Positions 1 to 4,837 of a DNA stretch of 5,636 bases are shown here, in pieces. The stretch covers positions 1 through 5,636 of the forward strand of contig PIXU01000243.1 in assembly GCA_003601795.1 (NCBI GenBank). The letters run 5' to 3'. The stretch is from Candidatus Methanophagales archaeon. Its GTDB lineage: Archaea; Halobacteriota; Syntropharchaeia; Alkanophagales; Methanospirareceae. The translations under genes and the position numbers were made by a program. The first letter of the stretch is position 1. Every line of letters starts with the position of its first letter. Below the pieces are notes generated by a model. The model made no database searches. It saw only the letters and a program-made list of their open reading frames with translations, and was not told the origin of the DNA.

Positions 1-6
1 GTAAAG

Positions 7-17
7 AAGGAGGTGAT
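7..17 (+). promoter_or_regulatory. Strong Shine-Dalgarno of the antitoxin gene
   Basis: The stretch AAGGAGGTGAT is a full complement of the 3' end of 16S rRNA and ends six bases before the ATG at 24. It fixes the start of a 47-aa gene that would otherwise be easy to dismiss as too short. Confidence 0.85.
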
Positions 18-23
18 AAAAAG

Positions 24-167
24 ATGAAAGCGATCCCGGCAGTATATAAAGACCGTGTGTTTAAGCCATTGAAAGCGGTCGGGTTGGAAGAGATGACGGG
101 AATTGTAAGGGCTAAAAAAGACATTGTTGACGATGTGGTAGAGAATGAGGAATACTATGAGCCTTGA
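24..167 (+). CDS. AF2212-like (DUF104) antitoxin, VapB-type
   Basis: This is a 47-aa protein starting MKAIPAVYKDRVFKPLKAV. The pattern of a short beta strand, then Y-K-x-x-V-F-K-P-L-x-x-V-x-L, is the signature of the AF2212-like/DUF104 antitoxin family, known as the antitoxin half of archaeal and cyanobacterial VapBC modules with PIN-domain RNases. The acidic tail (DDVVENEEYYEP) is the usual toxin-binding type of segment. Family members are usually about 60-75 aa, so this one is short, and the part after L-E-E where the family often has an E-G-x-x-V-x-V strand looks compressed; a small internal deletion is possible. The start is fixed by the perfect Shine-Dalgarno. The stop overlaps the next reading frame by 11 bases, the usual coupling of antitoxin to toxin. 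The partner toxin is broken, so this antitoxin is probably an orphan. Confidence 0.75.
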   Translation: MKAIPAVYKDRVFKPLKAVGLEEMTGIVRAKKDIVDDVVENEEYYEP

Positions 168-324
168 AATGAGGGATATCCCTAAGAACACGGTCGTTTA
201 CATTGGCGGCACTCTGGATGAACGTCCAGCGGAGAAATCCGTTGCTATGCTTGTTTATATGTCCATATCTCATATGTTCCCCGGACTGTTCTACCTTTGG
301 TGCCAACCCCGCATAGCAGACTAA
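157..324 (+). pseudogene. PIN-domain (VapC-like) toxin, truncated after about 16 codons and fused to IS110 antisense sequence
   Basis: The frame opens with MSLEMRDIPKNTVVYI. The pattern I-P-K-N-T-V-V-Y-I-D-x-N is how many VapC PIN toxins begin; the conserved first Asp of the PIN active site should come next, but here the frame reads G-G-T-L-D-E-R and continues to a TAA at 322-324 with no PIN motifs. From about position 205 the DNA is the antisense strand of an IS110 transposase fragment, so the remaining ~39 residues are accidental. The start at 157 overlaps the antitoxin stop; the ATG at 169, one base after that stop, is an alternative. With no catalytic acids left it cannot be an active RNase. 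The toxin call rests on about 12 residues plus the antitoxin next door, so it is moderately certain. Confidence 0.55.
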
Positions 325-357
325 GCTTTCTGGTCTCTTAAACCTCCCTATCTCCCT
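205..357 (-). mobile_element. IS110-family transposase fragment (Transposase_20 part only)
   Basis: Read on the minus strand from about 354, one open frame gives E-I-G-R-F-K-R-P-E-S-L-V-C-Y-A-G-L-A-P, then K-V-E-Q-S-G-E, then Y-G-H-I-N-K-H-S-N-G-F-L-R-W-T-F-I-Q-S-A. This follows the C-terminal Transposase_20 domain of IS110-family DEDD transposases, whose hallmark is F-x-x-P-E-K-L-x-x-Y-A-G-L-x-P, Q-S-G and G-x-I-T-K-x-G-x-x-x-L-R-W. Only about 50 residues remain; the N-terminal DEDD domain and the normal C-terminal tail are both missing, so both breakpoints lie inside the transposase. On one side it interrupts the PIN toxin (join near 203-206), on the other it runs into the end of the glycoside hydrolase gene (join near 354-362). 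It is filler in a rearrangement scar, not a mobile element today. Confidence 0.75.
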
Positions 358-2741
358 GTATAGTCCAGCCGAATTGCCGGTATCCAGTCATAATAAATCT
401 CCCCATTAGCATCTGTAAATTTGGTACATGTGATTAAGCTTCCATCCAGGGTTGTATGATTTTGTCTGTGAATGATTTGCGGATAAGAACCTGTGCGGAT
501 GGTGTAGTTGTAGGTTTTGTTTGCCAATAGAACAACGGTTTTGTCGAAAGAGATGTTATGCCAGTCGCCTGCATAGCCTTCCCAAGTTGCGGTTGTTCCC
601 CATGTAGCGTTCCATATACGAGCATATTCGGTATGCCCGCCCGTGCCTGCGCATGGATACGTGTATAGTTTGCTCACGCTGATGTCGTGGGAAGGTATGA
701 TTGTGCCGTTGTGGATGCCCGCGATGGATGGGTATGGATTGGTAGGTGAACCTGTATCGAAGATCAATGGTGAAGAACCAACAAAGGAGATATCATCGAG
801 ATAAATCGTGCATCCTTCTGGATTCTGAACTTGATTTGTAACCCAACAAAATCCTCCTATAACCATGCTTAGATCTGCTCCTTCTAAATCGATAGTGTAT
901 TTCTTCCATTCCTTAGCAAGATGTATAACACCAGTTGAAACATCAAGGGAATCATAGTATGGCTCCCCCGGTCTCTTAATGCCGCCCACCTTAAATTCAG
1001 CCTTCTCACATCCTTTCTCCCCCCTTGCCCAGAATTCAAGTCTTTTTGCACCAGAGATATTATATCCCGGATAATCTCCCCAATTGTTCACGGGATATTG
1101 CCAATATATTCCCGCCCATCCTTCGGCGCCTGGAGACCATTTAATTCTAACGCAGGTATTTCCGGAATGCGGAGATTCAGTACAAAGCTCATCTAAAACT
1201 TCATTTGGATCTCCTTGCCAGCTTTCTATATCTCCCATCCAACCACTTGGATAAAAACGATTTTCAGGAGAGCAACCTTCAGTATAAACGATAATAGGTG
1301 CAGTTACATTAGTAACAGTAACCGTTCTTGGTGGTCTATCAATTCCCTCCTTCGCATCTTCAGGAACTAAATCATAGAGAAGAGGTTTCAAGGAGCCATT
1401 AGAATAGTATAGTCCCCAATGTGCTTCTACTTCTGCATGTTTTTCTTTCCATTTCTCATCAAATACTTCAAAGTAAAAGTATGGAATTTCATTTTCTTTT
1501 GCGAGATTTAGGAATCCTGAAAGGAACTTCATTTGATTCTCTTCGCTTGGTATTGCCTTTCCTATTTTATCTCCTTTAGTTGGCCATCCAGTCTCTCCAA
1601 TAATTACATCTTTTCCCGGATACTTCGCTTTCACCTCTTTCCATTTTTCAACAACATACTCAGCTGCATTTTCAACAGAGACACCTTCCCAATAAGGATG
1701 AATATGAACCAAAATAAAATCAACATTTTCCGCAAGCTTTTCATGCTCTAACCATGTTCTCCATATCTCTGCCGTCCCAACTGGAAGTGTTGTATTGCTC
1801 TTTACTCTCTTAATATACTCAATCAAATCATCTTCGGACACATCCCCTCTCAAAAGCACTTCATTACCTACTATAAGCCCCTTAACATGGGTCAAATTTT
1901 CACTCGCAACTTTTATTAAGTTATCTATCTCCCTCTCATTATCACATTTATACCTGGAAATCCAAGCGCCTGGATAGCAATCAATACCAATATCCTCACA
2001 CAATCTCGGAATTTCACTTAAGTTTTTTGATATTCCATATGTGCGAATTGATTTTGAGAGATTTTTGATGAGAAATAAGTCCTCTTTCAGCTCATCTATC
2101 GTTGGCAAAATCCCGAATTCGGGATCTTCGTTGTCTCTGAATGGACCATAGCAAACACCGGTATATTTCTCAGTTGGCGTATGAGTAATATAAAATGTGA
2201 GTGTGACATTACAGAAATCAAGTCTTGCTCCATCTATCATCCTGATTGTCAGCGTTATGTTATCCTTACCACTCACATTGAAGAAATCTGTTGAGAAGCT
2301 TTCACCGTAGTCATGTTTGTAATAGCTGTGATGGTACTCACTCTTTATCGTGCTTTCATTTATTTTGTTATACCATACAGCATCATCAACAATTATCTGT
2401 ATGCCTGAATTATTTGTCCACAATCCATAATCAACGGCAAGCCCTTCTCCCCATCCCTTTGAGCATACATGAACTGTTACTTTTAGCTTGTCTGCACCTT
2501 CCGGGATTTTAACATTTGTCTTCATCCATCCATATATCACGGCTTTAGGCCAGTAATCAGCCCATCCACACCAATTATCATCAAATGTGCAGACACTCTC
2601 ATTAAGCGGGAAGTCTCTATACGATAATTCATAGGATACTGTCTCAGTGCTACTTTTGTCGCTATGTGCCACCGTGCTAACTACGCAGGAAGAGACACAA
2701 AGGAAGACCAGGGCAATTACTATGGTCAGCTTTCTTCTCAT
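348..2741 (-). CDS. Secreted multidomain GH17-like glycoside hydrolase (cell-surface/extracellular)
   Basis: The 797-aa protein has five parts. (1) Residues 1-26 are a Sec signal peptide (MRRK, then a long hydrophobic core). (2) Residues ~37-188 are a Cys/Trp-rich domain (C51, C58, C93) shared with the gene starting at 4734. (3) Residues ~195-465 are a GH17-like (beta/alpha)8 barrel of clan GH-A: G-N-E-V with the predicted acid/base E294, I-G-E-T-G-W-P-T with the predicted nucleophile E383, H-I-H-P-Y at 346-350, and F-E-V-F-D-E-K-W-K at 424-432, a strong mark of the exo-beta-1,3-glucanase-like group (COG5309). (4) Residues ~485-655 are a beta-sandwich resembling a carbohydrate-binding module (L-E-F-W-A-R-G; I-Y-L-D-D-I-S-F). 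(5) Residues ~658-793 are a domain I recall from methanogen and ANME surface proteins (F-D-T-G-S-P-T-N-P-Y-P-S; W-I-P-A-I-R-L). Nineteen N-glycosylation sequons support export. There is no C-terminal membrane anchor. The exact substrate cannot be read; a beta-1,3-type glucan is the family-based guess. It is the last operon gene, and its final codons and TAG stop lie at the junction with the IS110 scrap. Confidence 0.88.
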   Translation of the reverse strand: MRRKLTIVIALVFLCVSSCVVSTVAHSDKSSTETVSYELSYRDFPLNESVCTFDDNWCGWADYWPKAVIYGWMKTNVKIPEGADKLKVTVHVCSKGWGEGLAVDYGLWTNNSGIQIIVDDAVWYNKINESTIKSEYHHSYYKHDYGESFSTDFFNVSGKDNITLTIRMIDGARLDFCNVTLTFYITHTPTEKYTGVCYGPFRDNEDPEFGILPTIDELKEDLFLIKNLSKSIRTYGISKNLSEIPRLCEDIGIDCYPGAWISRYKCDNEREIDNLIKVASENLTHVKGLIVGNEVLLRGDVSEDDLIEYIKRVKSNTTLPVGTAEIWRTWLEHEKLAENVDFILVHIHPYWEGVSVENAAEYVVEKWKEVKAKYPGKDVIIGETGWPTKGDKIGKAIPSEENQMKFLSGFLNLAKENEIPYFYFEVFDEKWKEKHAEVEAHWGLYYSNGSLKPLLYDLVPEDAKEGIDRPPRTVTVTNVTAPIIVYTEGCSPENRFYPSGWMGDIESWQGDPNEVLDELCTESPHSGNTCVRIKWSPGAEGWAGIYWQYPVNNWGDYPGYNISGAKRLEFWARGEKGCEKAEFKVGGIKRPGEPYYDSLDVSTGVIHLAKEWKKYTIDLEGADLSMVIGGFCWVTNQVQNPEGCTIYLDDISFVGSSPLIFDTGSPTNPYPSIAGIHNGTIIPSHDISVSKLYTYPCAGTGGHTEYARIWNATWGTTATWEGYAGDWHNISFDKTVVLLANKTYNYTIRTGSYPQIIHRQNHTTLDGSLITCTKFTDANGEIYYDWIPAIRLDYTGR
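2178..2594 (-). repeat. Shared Cys/Trp-rich surface domain, copy in the hydrolase
   Basis: This stretch encodes residues ~50-188 of the hydrolase. It matches the product of 4188-4604 along its length: both have C-T-[FY]-x-D-N-W-C-G-W-A-D-Y, C-S-[KR]-G-W-G-E-G-L-A-V-D, I-Q-I-I-V-D-D and S-Y-Y-K-H-[DE]-Y-G-E-S-F. The three Cys have the same spacing (7 and 35 residues) in both proteins. I do not recognise the domain by name. The alternating hydrophobic strands suggest a beta-sandwich, perhaps lectin-like. Confidence 0.85.
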
Positions 2742-2851
2742 TTTTCATCCCCTTTTGTTTTATTTTTGCAGTTCATACATACCGCTTCTTTGATCCTCAG
2801 CCACACCCACTCATACCTGATTTCAATCGTGTGCATCCCTATTTGTTTCAT
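2738..2851 (-). CDS. Candidate 37-aa small protein bridging the HEAT and hydrolase genes
   Basis: An open frame of 37 codons fills the gap between the two larger genes. Its ATG shares ATGA with the TGA stop of the HEAT-repeat gene (2848-2851), and its own TGA shares ATGA with the ATG of the hydrolase gene (2738-2741). Such 4-base overlaps at both ends are typical of translationally coupled genes. The product starts MKQIGMHTIEIRYEWVW, is basic, carries a single C-M-N-C pair at residues 25-28 and a Lys-rich tail, and has no signal peptide or membrane segment. I recognise no family. Against it: the AGGAGG at the end of the HEAT gene is only two bases from this ATG, which is closer than usual; an internal ATG at 2836 is about 17 bases away. 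It may be a true small protein or a leader that couples translation of the two neighbours. Confidence 0.4.
   Translation of the reverse strand: MKQIGMHTIEIRYEWVWLRIKEAVCMNCKNKTKGDEK
2746..2752 (-). promoter_or_regulatory. Ribosome-binding site of the hydrolase gene
   Basis: Minus-strand GGGGATG lies five bases before the ATG at 2741 and inside the upstream small ORF. It is a weaker match to the GGAGGTGA consensus than the other sites in the operon, so translation may partly depend on ribosomes finishing the overlapping small ORF. Confidence 0.5.
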
Positions 2852-3942
2852 TTCCTCCTTCTCAAAACATATGCCACCGCTAACAATCCTGCAATTGCGA
2901 ATATTAATATTAATCCAAATGACAGGATTTTTTGTTTTTGGATGTCTGCCAAAGCCTTCTTCGCTGCTTCTCGAACTACTTGATATTCATCTTCCAAAGC
3001 TTCGGTGAGAGGCTCAACGGCTCTTTCATCTCCTATCTTTCCAAGAGCCCATGCTGCTCCCCTTCGAACATCACTATCTTCATCCTTCAAAGCTTGGATA
3101 AGTGGTTCTACTGCCGGTTCTCCTATCTTTACAAGAGTCTTAATTGCTTCCCTTCGAACACCGCTATCTTCATCCTTTAAGGCATGAATGAGAGGCTCAA
3201 CTGCCGGTTCTCCCATCTTAACCAATTCATCCCAGTTTTTCCTCGCAATTAAATAATATGCTTTCTCCGTATCATTTTTAGGTTCATAGCCTAATTCATC
3301 AAGAGCCTCAGCAGCCTCCCATCGAACACTGCTGCTATATTCATCCTTCAAAGCCTGAATGAGCAGTTCTACCGCCCTCTCATCTCCTATCTCTCCATAT
3401 CTTTTGGCAATATGAACGCCAAGACATTTGAATCTTACATCATTTTTAAAATCGGAAATCGCTTCGTCATAGAGGGATCTACCTCTATATTCTACTACCC
3501 CTGGTGTAGAAGCTGTTATATGTTCATTAAACAGTAAGCCGTATTCTCTATCTTCCAATCTCAAGCTACATGTGATAATAGTTCCATAACCAACAACTTC
3601 TGGAAAAGGATATTCTAAACCATAAACTTTGTGATCTATCTGCATGTAATAAGGTGGACCTTTCTGCTCTTCGTAATTTATAAACAATATAGCATCATAA
3701 ACAGTGCTCTCCTTTGAGACTACTTTGAATCCTACTCTTTCTAATTTCCATTTTGTCGCATTGTATATGTCGTATGGCTCTTCCCCCTCTCTCCAAGTAG
3801 ATGCTGTGACATTTATTTTTATACTTATATTTTGAAGATTTTCTGAAGCGTTAACCTCTTCTATTTCAGCGTGTATTGGAAATATCGCAACTGATACAAT
3901 TACTGCCACGGCTATCAAACCCACCATGGTTTTCCTTTTCAT
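2848..3942 (-). CDS. Exported, membrane-anchored HEAT-repeat protein
   Basis: The 364-aa protein has a signal peptide or N-terminal membrane segment (residues 1-25, basic MKRK then hydrophobic to H-A-E), an extracytoplasmic domain of unknown function (~30-180), HEAT repeats of the PBS-lyase type, and a C-terminal membrane helix (~338-359) ending R-R-R-K. The repeats are H1 at ~184-217, an irregular linker 218-241 (A-Y-Y-L-I-A-R-K-N-W-D-E-L-V, a segment often seen inside archaeal and cyanobacterial HEAT arrays), then three near-identical 30-31-residue units with G-E-P-A-V-E-P-L-I-x-A-L-K-D-E-D-S-x-V-R-R. HEAT arrays are protein-binding scaffolds. The topology predicts the scaffold outside the cell, which is less usual for this repeat. 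The start at 3942 is supported by GAGGTGAG six bases upstream. It follows the preceding gene by 14 bases. The anchor helix matches that of the preceding gene but lacks the P-G-F tripeptide, so it is probably a plain membrane anchor rather than a sortase substrate. Confidence 0.85.
   Translation of the reverse strand: MKRKTMVGLIAVAVIVSVAIFPIHAEIEEVNASENLQNISIKINVTASTWREGEEPYDIYNATKWKLERVGFKVVSKESTVYDAILFINYEEQKGPPYYMQIDHKVYGLEYPFPEVVGYGTIITCSLRLEDREYGLLFNEHITASTPGVVEYRGRSLYDEAISDFKNDVRFKCLGVHIAKRYGEIGDERAVELLIQALKDEYSSSVRWEAAEALDELGYEPKNDTEKAYYLIARKNWDELVKMGEPAVEPLIHALKDEDSGVRREAIKTLVKIGEPAVEPLIQALKDEDSDVRRGAAWALGKIGDERAVEPLTEALEDEYQVVREAAKKALADIQKQKILSFGLILIFAIAGLLAVAYVLRRRK
2858..2905 (-). 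repeat. Shared C-terminal anchor cassette, copy in the HEAT gene
   Basis: These 48 bases encode the F-A-I-A-G-L-L-A-V-A-Y-V-L-R-R part of the membrane anchor. They match 3973-4020 without gaps, with about nine mismatches when counted by eye (roughly 80% identity). Neighbouring DNA is not alike, so the similarity is confined to the anchor. Confidence 0.75.
2941..3219 (-). repeat. Tandem HEAT units, about 90-base period
   Basis: Three consecutive units start at 3219, 3129 and 3039 on the minus strand. The first two products differ at only a few positions over the first 23 residues, and their DNA is also very close (for example ctgccggttctcc recurs 90 bases apart on the plus strand), suggesting recent duplication or gene conversion within the array. 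The last unit is more diverged and one residue longer. Confidence 0.8.
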
Positions 3943-3947
3943 ATTTT

Positions 3948-3955
3948 CTCACCTC
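3948..3955 (-). promoter_or_regulatory. Ribosome-binding site of the HEAT-repeat gene
   Basis: Minus-strand GAGGTGAG sits in the 14-base gap between the two genes, ending five bases before the ATG at 3942. It decides that start and shows the gene is translated as part of the operon. Confidence 0.75.
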
Positions 3956-3956
3956 T

Positions 3957-4734
3957 TTATGTTTGCCTTTTTCTTATTAAAAGATATGCCACTGCCAATA
4001 ATCCCACAATTGCGAATACTGCTTTAAATCCTGGTGGTGTTGGAGTTGTGGAGGGAATAGGTGTCGGTGTTATAATTGGTATAGGAGTGGGAGAAGGGGT
4101 AGGTGTCGGCATTATAGTTACTGTAGGCGTAGGAGTTGGTGTGGGTGTTATAATTGGAATTGGTGTAGGAGTGGCTTCATGAATGTAAAAAGTCAGAATA
4201 GCTTTCCAGAAGTCAATTCTTGGCCATTTCAAAACATCTTCACCTTTACTTCCTACCATTTTAATTGTTAGTGTTACATCATGTTTCCCACTCACATTAA
4301 AGGCATTTGTGGGGAAGCTCTCGCCATATTCGTGTTTGTAGTAACTGTTGTGATGCACTCTTCCTTTTGGTATTTTATTTTCCCATATCTGATCATCAAC
4401 TATTATCTGTATAGCGGAGTCAGGGGTCCACCCATCAACATCAACCGCAAGCCCCTCTCCCCACCCTCTTGAACATATCTGAATTGTCACTTTCATCTCC
4501 GTAGTCCCTTCTGGTAATTCCACTTTATCCTTCATATACCCGTAAACAACCGCCTTCCCCGGATAATCTGCCCACCCACACCAGTTATCTTCGTATGTGC
4601 AAACTTTGTTAAGCTCGTCAAAATCTTTTATATGTCAGCGTCTCAGTCTCTGTTTTGGCTTCTATAACGGTGGAGAAGAGCATTTCTACTATAAGAGCTG
4701 TTGCTATTAACAGAACCGCCTTCTTATTCTCCAT
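3957..4734 (-). CDS. PGF-anchored surface protein with Cys/Trp-rich domain and Thr-Pro stalk (single-base frameshift)
   Basis: The gene starts at the ATG at 4734, behind a good Shine-Dalgarno, with a signal peptide (MENKKAVLLIATALIVEMLF). After T-L-T-Y (codon 35) that frame hits a stop; the protein continues in the next frame if one A of an AAAA run (4626-4629) is dropped. The repaired product is 258 aa: signal 1-26; a domain ~44-182 homologous to hydrolase residues 50-188 (C45, C52, C87); a Thr-Pro linker 188-233; then P-G-F (234-236), a hydrophobic helix and R-K-R-Q-T. The linker, P-G-F, helix and basic tail form a PGF-CTERM signal, which archaeosortase A cleaves and attaches to a lipid in known archaea. 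Calling only the frame from 4535 would lose the signal peptide and two of the three cysteines. It is the first operon gene. A sequencing error, a recent mutation or recoding are all possible; the rest of the frame is intact, which argues against long decay. Function is unknown; a surface adhesin or polysaccharide-binding protein is an inference. Confidence 0.8.
3973..4020 (-). repeat. Shared C-terminal anchor cassette, copy in the PGF protein gene
   Basis: This is the partner of 2858-2905 and encodes F-A-I-V-G-L-L-A-V-A-Y-L-L-I-R-K. Here the cassette is preceded by P-G-F and a Pro-rich stalk; in the HEAT gene it is not. Confidence 0.75.
4035..4172 (-). repeat. Thr-Pro stalk with internal repeats
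   Basis: This low-complexity stretch encodes a ~46-residue Thr/Pro/Ile linker in which T-P-I-P-I-I-T-P-T-P occurs twice. The plus strand is G/T-rich (gttataattgg recurs at about 4059 and 4147). Such stalks lift surface domains away from the membrane, are often O-glycosylated, and change length easily by slippage. Confidence 0.85.
4188..4604 (-). repeat. Shared Cys/Trp-rich surface domain, copy in the PGF-anchored protein
   Basis: This stretch encodes residues ~44-182 of the frameshift-corrected protein and is the homologue of 2178-2594. Compared with the hydrolase copy it lacks three residues after V-D-D and has about eight extra before the final strand; the extra fourth Cys of the hydrolase copy (C177) is Trp here. 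The divergence indicates an old duplication. Confidence 0.85.
4626..4629 (-). other. Frameshift site in an A4 run
   Basis: On the minus strand the sequence is tat-AAAA-gat-ttt. Reading tat aaa gat ttt joins the signal-peptide frame to the domain frame and restores the homology to the hydrolase (Y-[RK]-D-F); as written there is one A too many and translation stops two codons later. Confidence 0.8.
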
Positions 4735-4743
4735 TTTCCTTTT

Positions 4744-4750
4744 CCCCTCC
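4744..4750 (-). promoter_or_regulatory. Ribosome-binding site of the first operon gene
   Basis: Minus-strand GGAGGGG ends nine bases before the ATG at 4734. It supports that upstream start and hence that the frame from 4535 is only the back part of a gene. Confidence 0.75.
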
Positions 4751-4772
4751 TACCTTTTGTTTGTTTATTTTT

Positions 4773-4783
4773 ACGCTCATTCC
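4773..4783. repeat. Left 11-bp inverted repeat flanking the IS1595-like remnant
   Basis: ACGCTCATTCC here is the exact reverse complement of 5588-5598. The pair brackets the transposase remnant, as expected for terminal inverted repeats. The match does not extend further on either side, and I see no convincing target duplication outside it. Confidence 0.5.
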
Positions 4784-4820
4784 TGTATTTCATCGTAATG
4801 CTAAAATAAGTAAAAGCATC

Positions 4821-4832
4821 ATTATATAAAAA
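4821..4832 (-). promoter_or_regulatory. Candidate archaeal TATA box of the surface operon
   Basis: The minus strand reads TTTTTATATAAT, a good archaeal TATA element (consensus TTTATATA), about 90 bases before the ATG at 4734. Initiation would be near 4797-4800, giving a ~65-base leader. No clear BRE is visible upstream. It lies between the 11-bp inverted repeat at 4773 and the transposase remnant, so it may belong to the inserted element. On the plus strand the same bases also read TATATAAA and could once have served the transposase. Confidence 0.5.
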
Positions 4833-4837
4833 ACATG

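Noticed and set aside
227..244. Seven-pair hairpin with a GAAA loop (CAGCGGA-GAAA-TCCGTTG)
   Set aside because: It falls within the conserved N-G-F-L-R-W codons of the IS110 fragment on the other strand, so coding sequence explains it; no U-run follows.
312..340. Possible terminator around AAGCTT with AGAC/GTCT arms downstream of the hydrolase
   Set aside because: The stem is only four pairs with a long loop, there is no T-run, and the bases encode the E-S-L-V part of the IS110 fragment.
2682..2741. Lipobox-like L-C-V-S-S-C in the hydrolase signal peptide
   Set aside because: The cysteines lie within or at the end of the hydrophobic core and the pattern does not fit L-[AS]-[GA]-C; a normal Sec signal peptide fits better.
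1533..3187. Several plus-strand open frames of 60-114 codons opposite the hydrolase and HEAT genes
   Set aside because: They are antisense to well-supported genes, have Ser/Phe/Leu-rich low-complexity products, no ribosome-binding sites and no recognisable motifs.
4033..4176. G-rich plus strand considered as a quadruplex or CRISPR-like repeat
   Set aside because: G runs are mostly two or three bases in GGTGTNGG patterns that follow Thr-Pro codons; there are no spacers and no regular repeat length.
4281..4472. Plus-strand open frame of 63 codons inside the PGF-anchored protein gene
   Set aside because: It is the antisense shadow of the conserved Cys/Trp domain.
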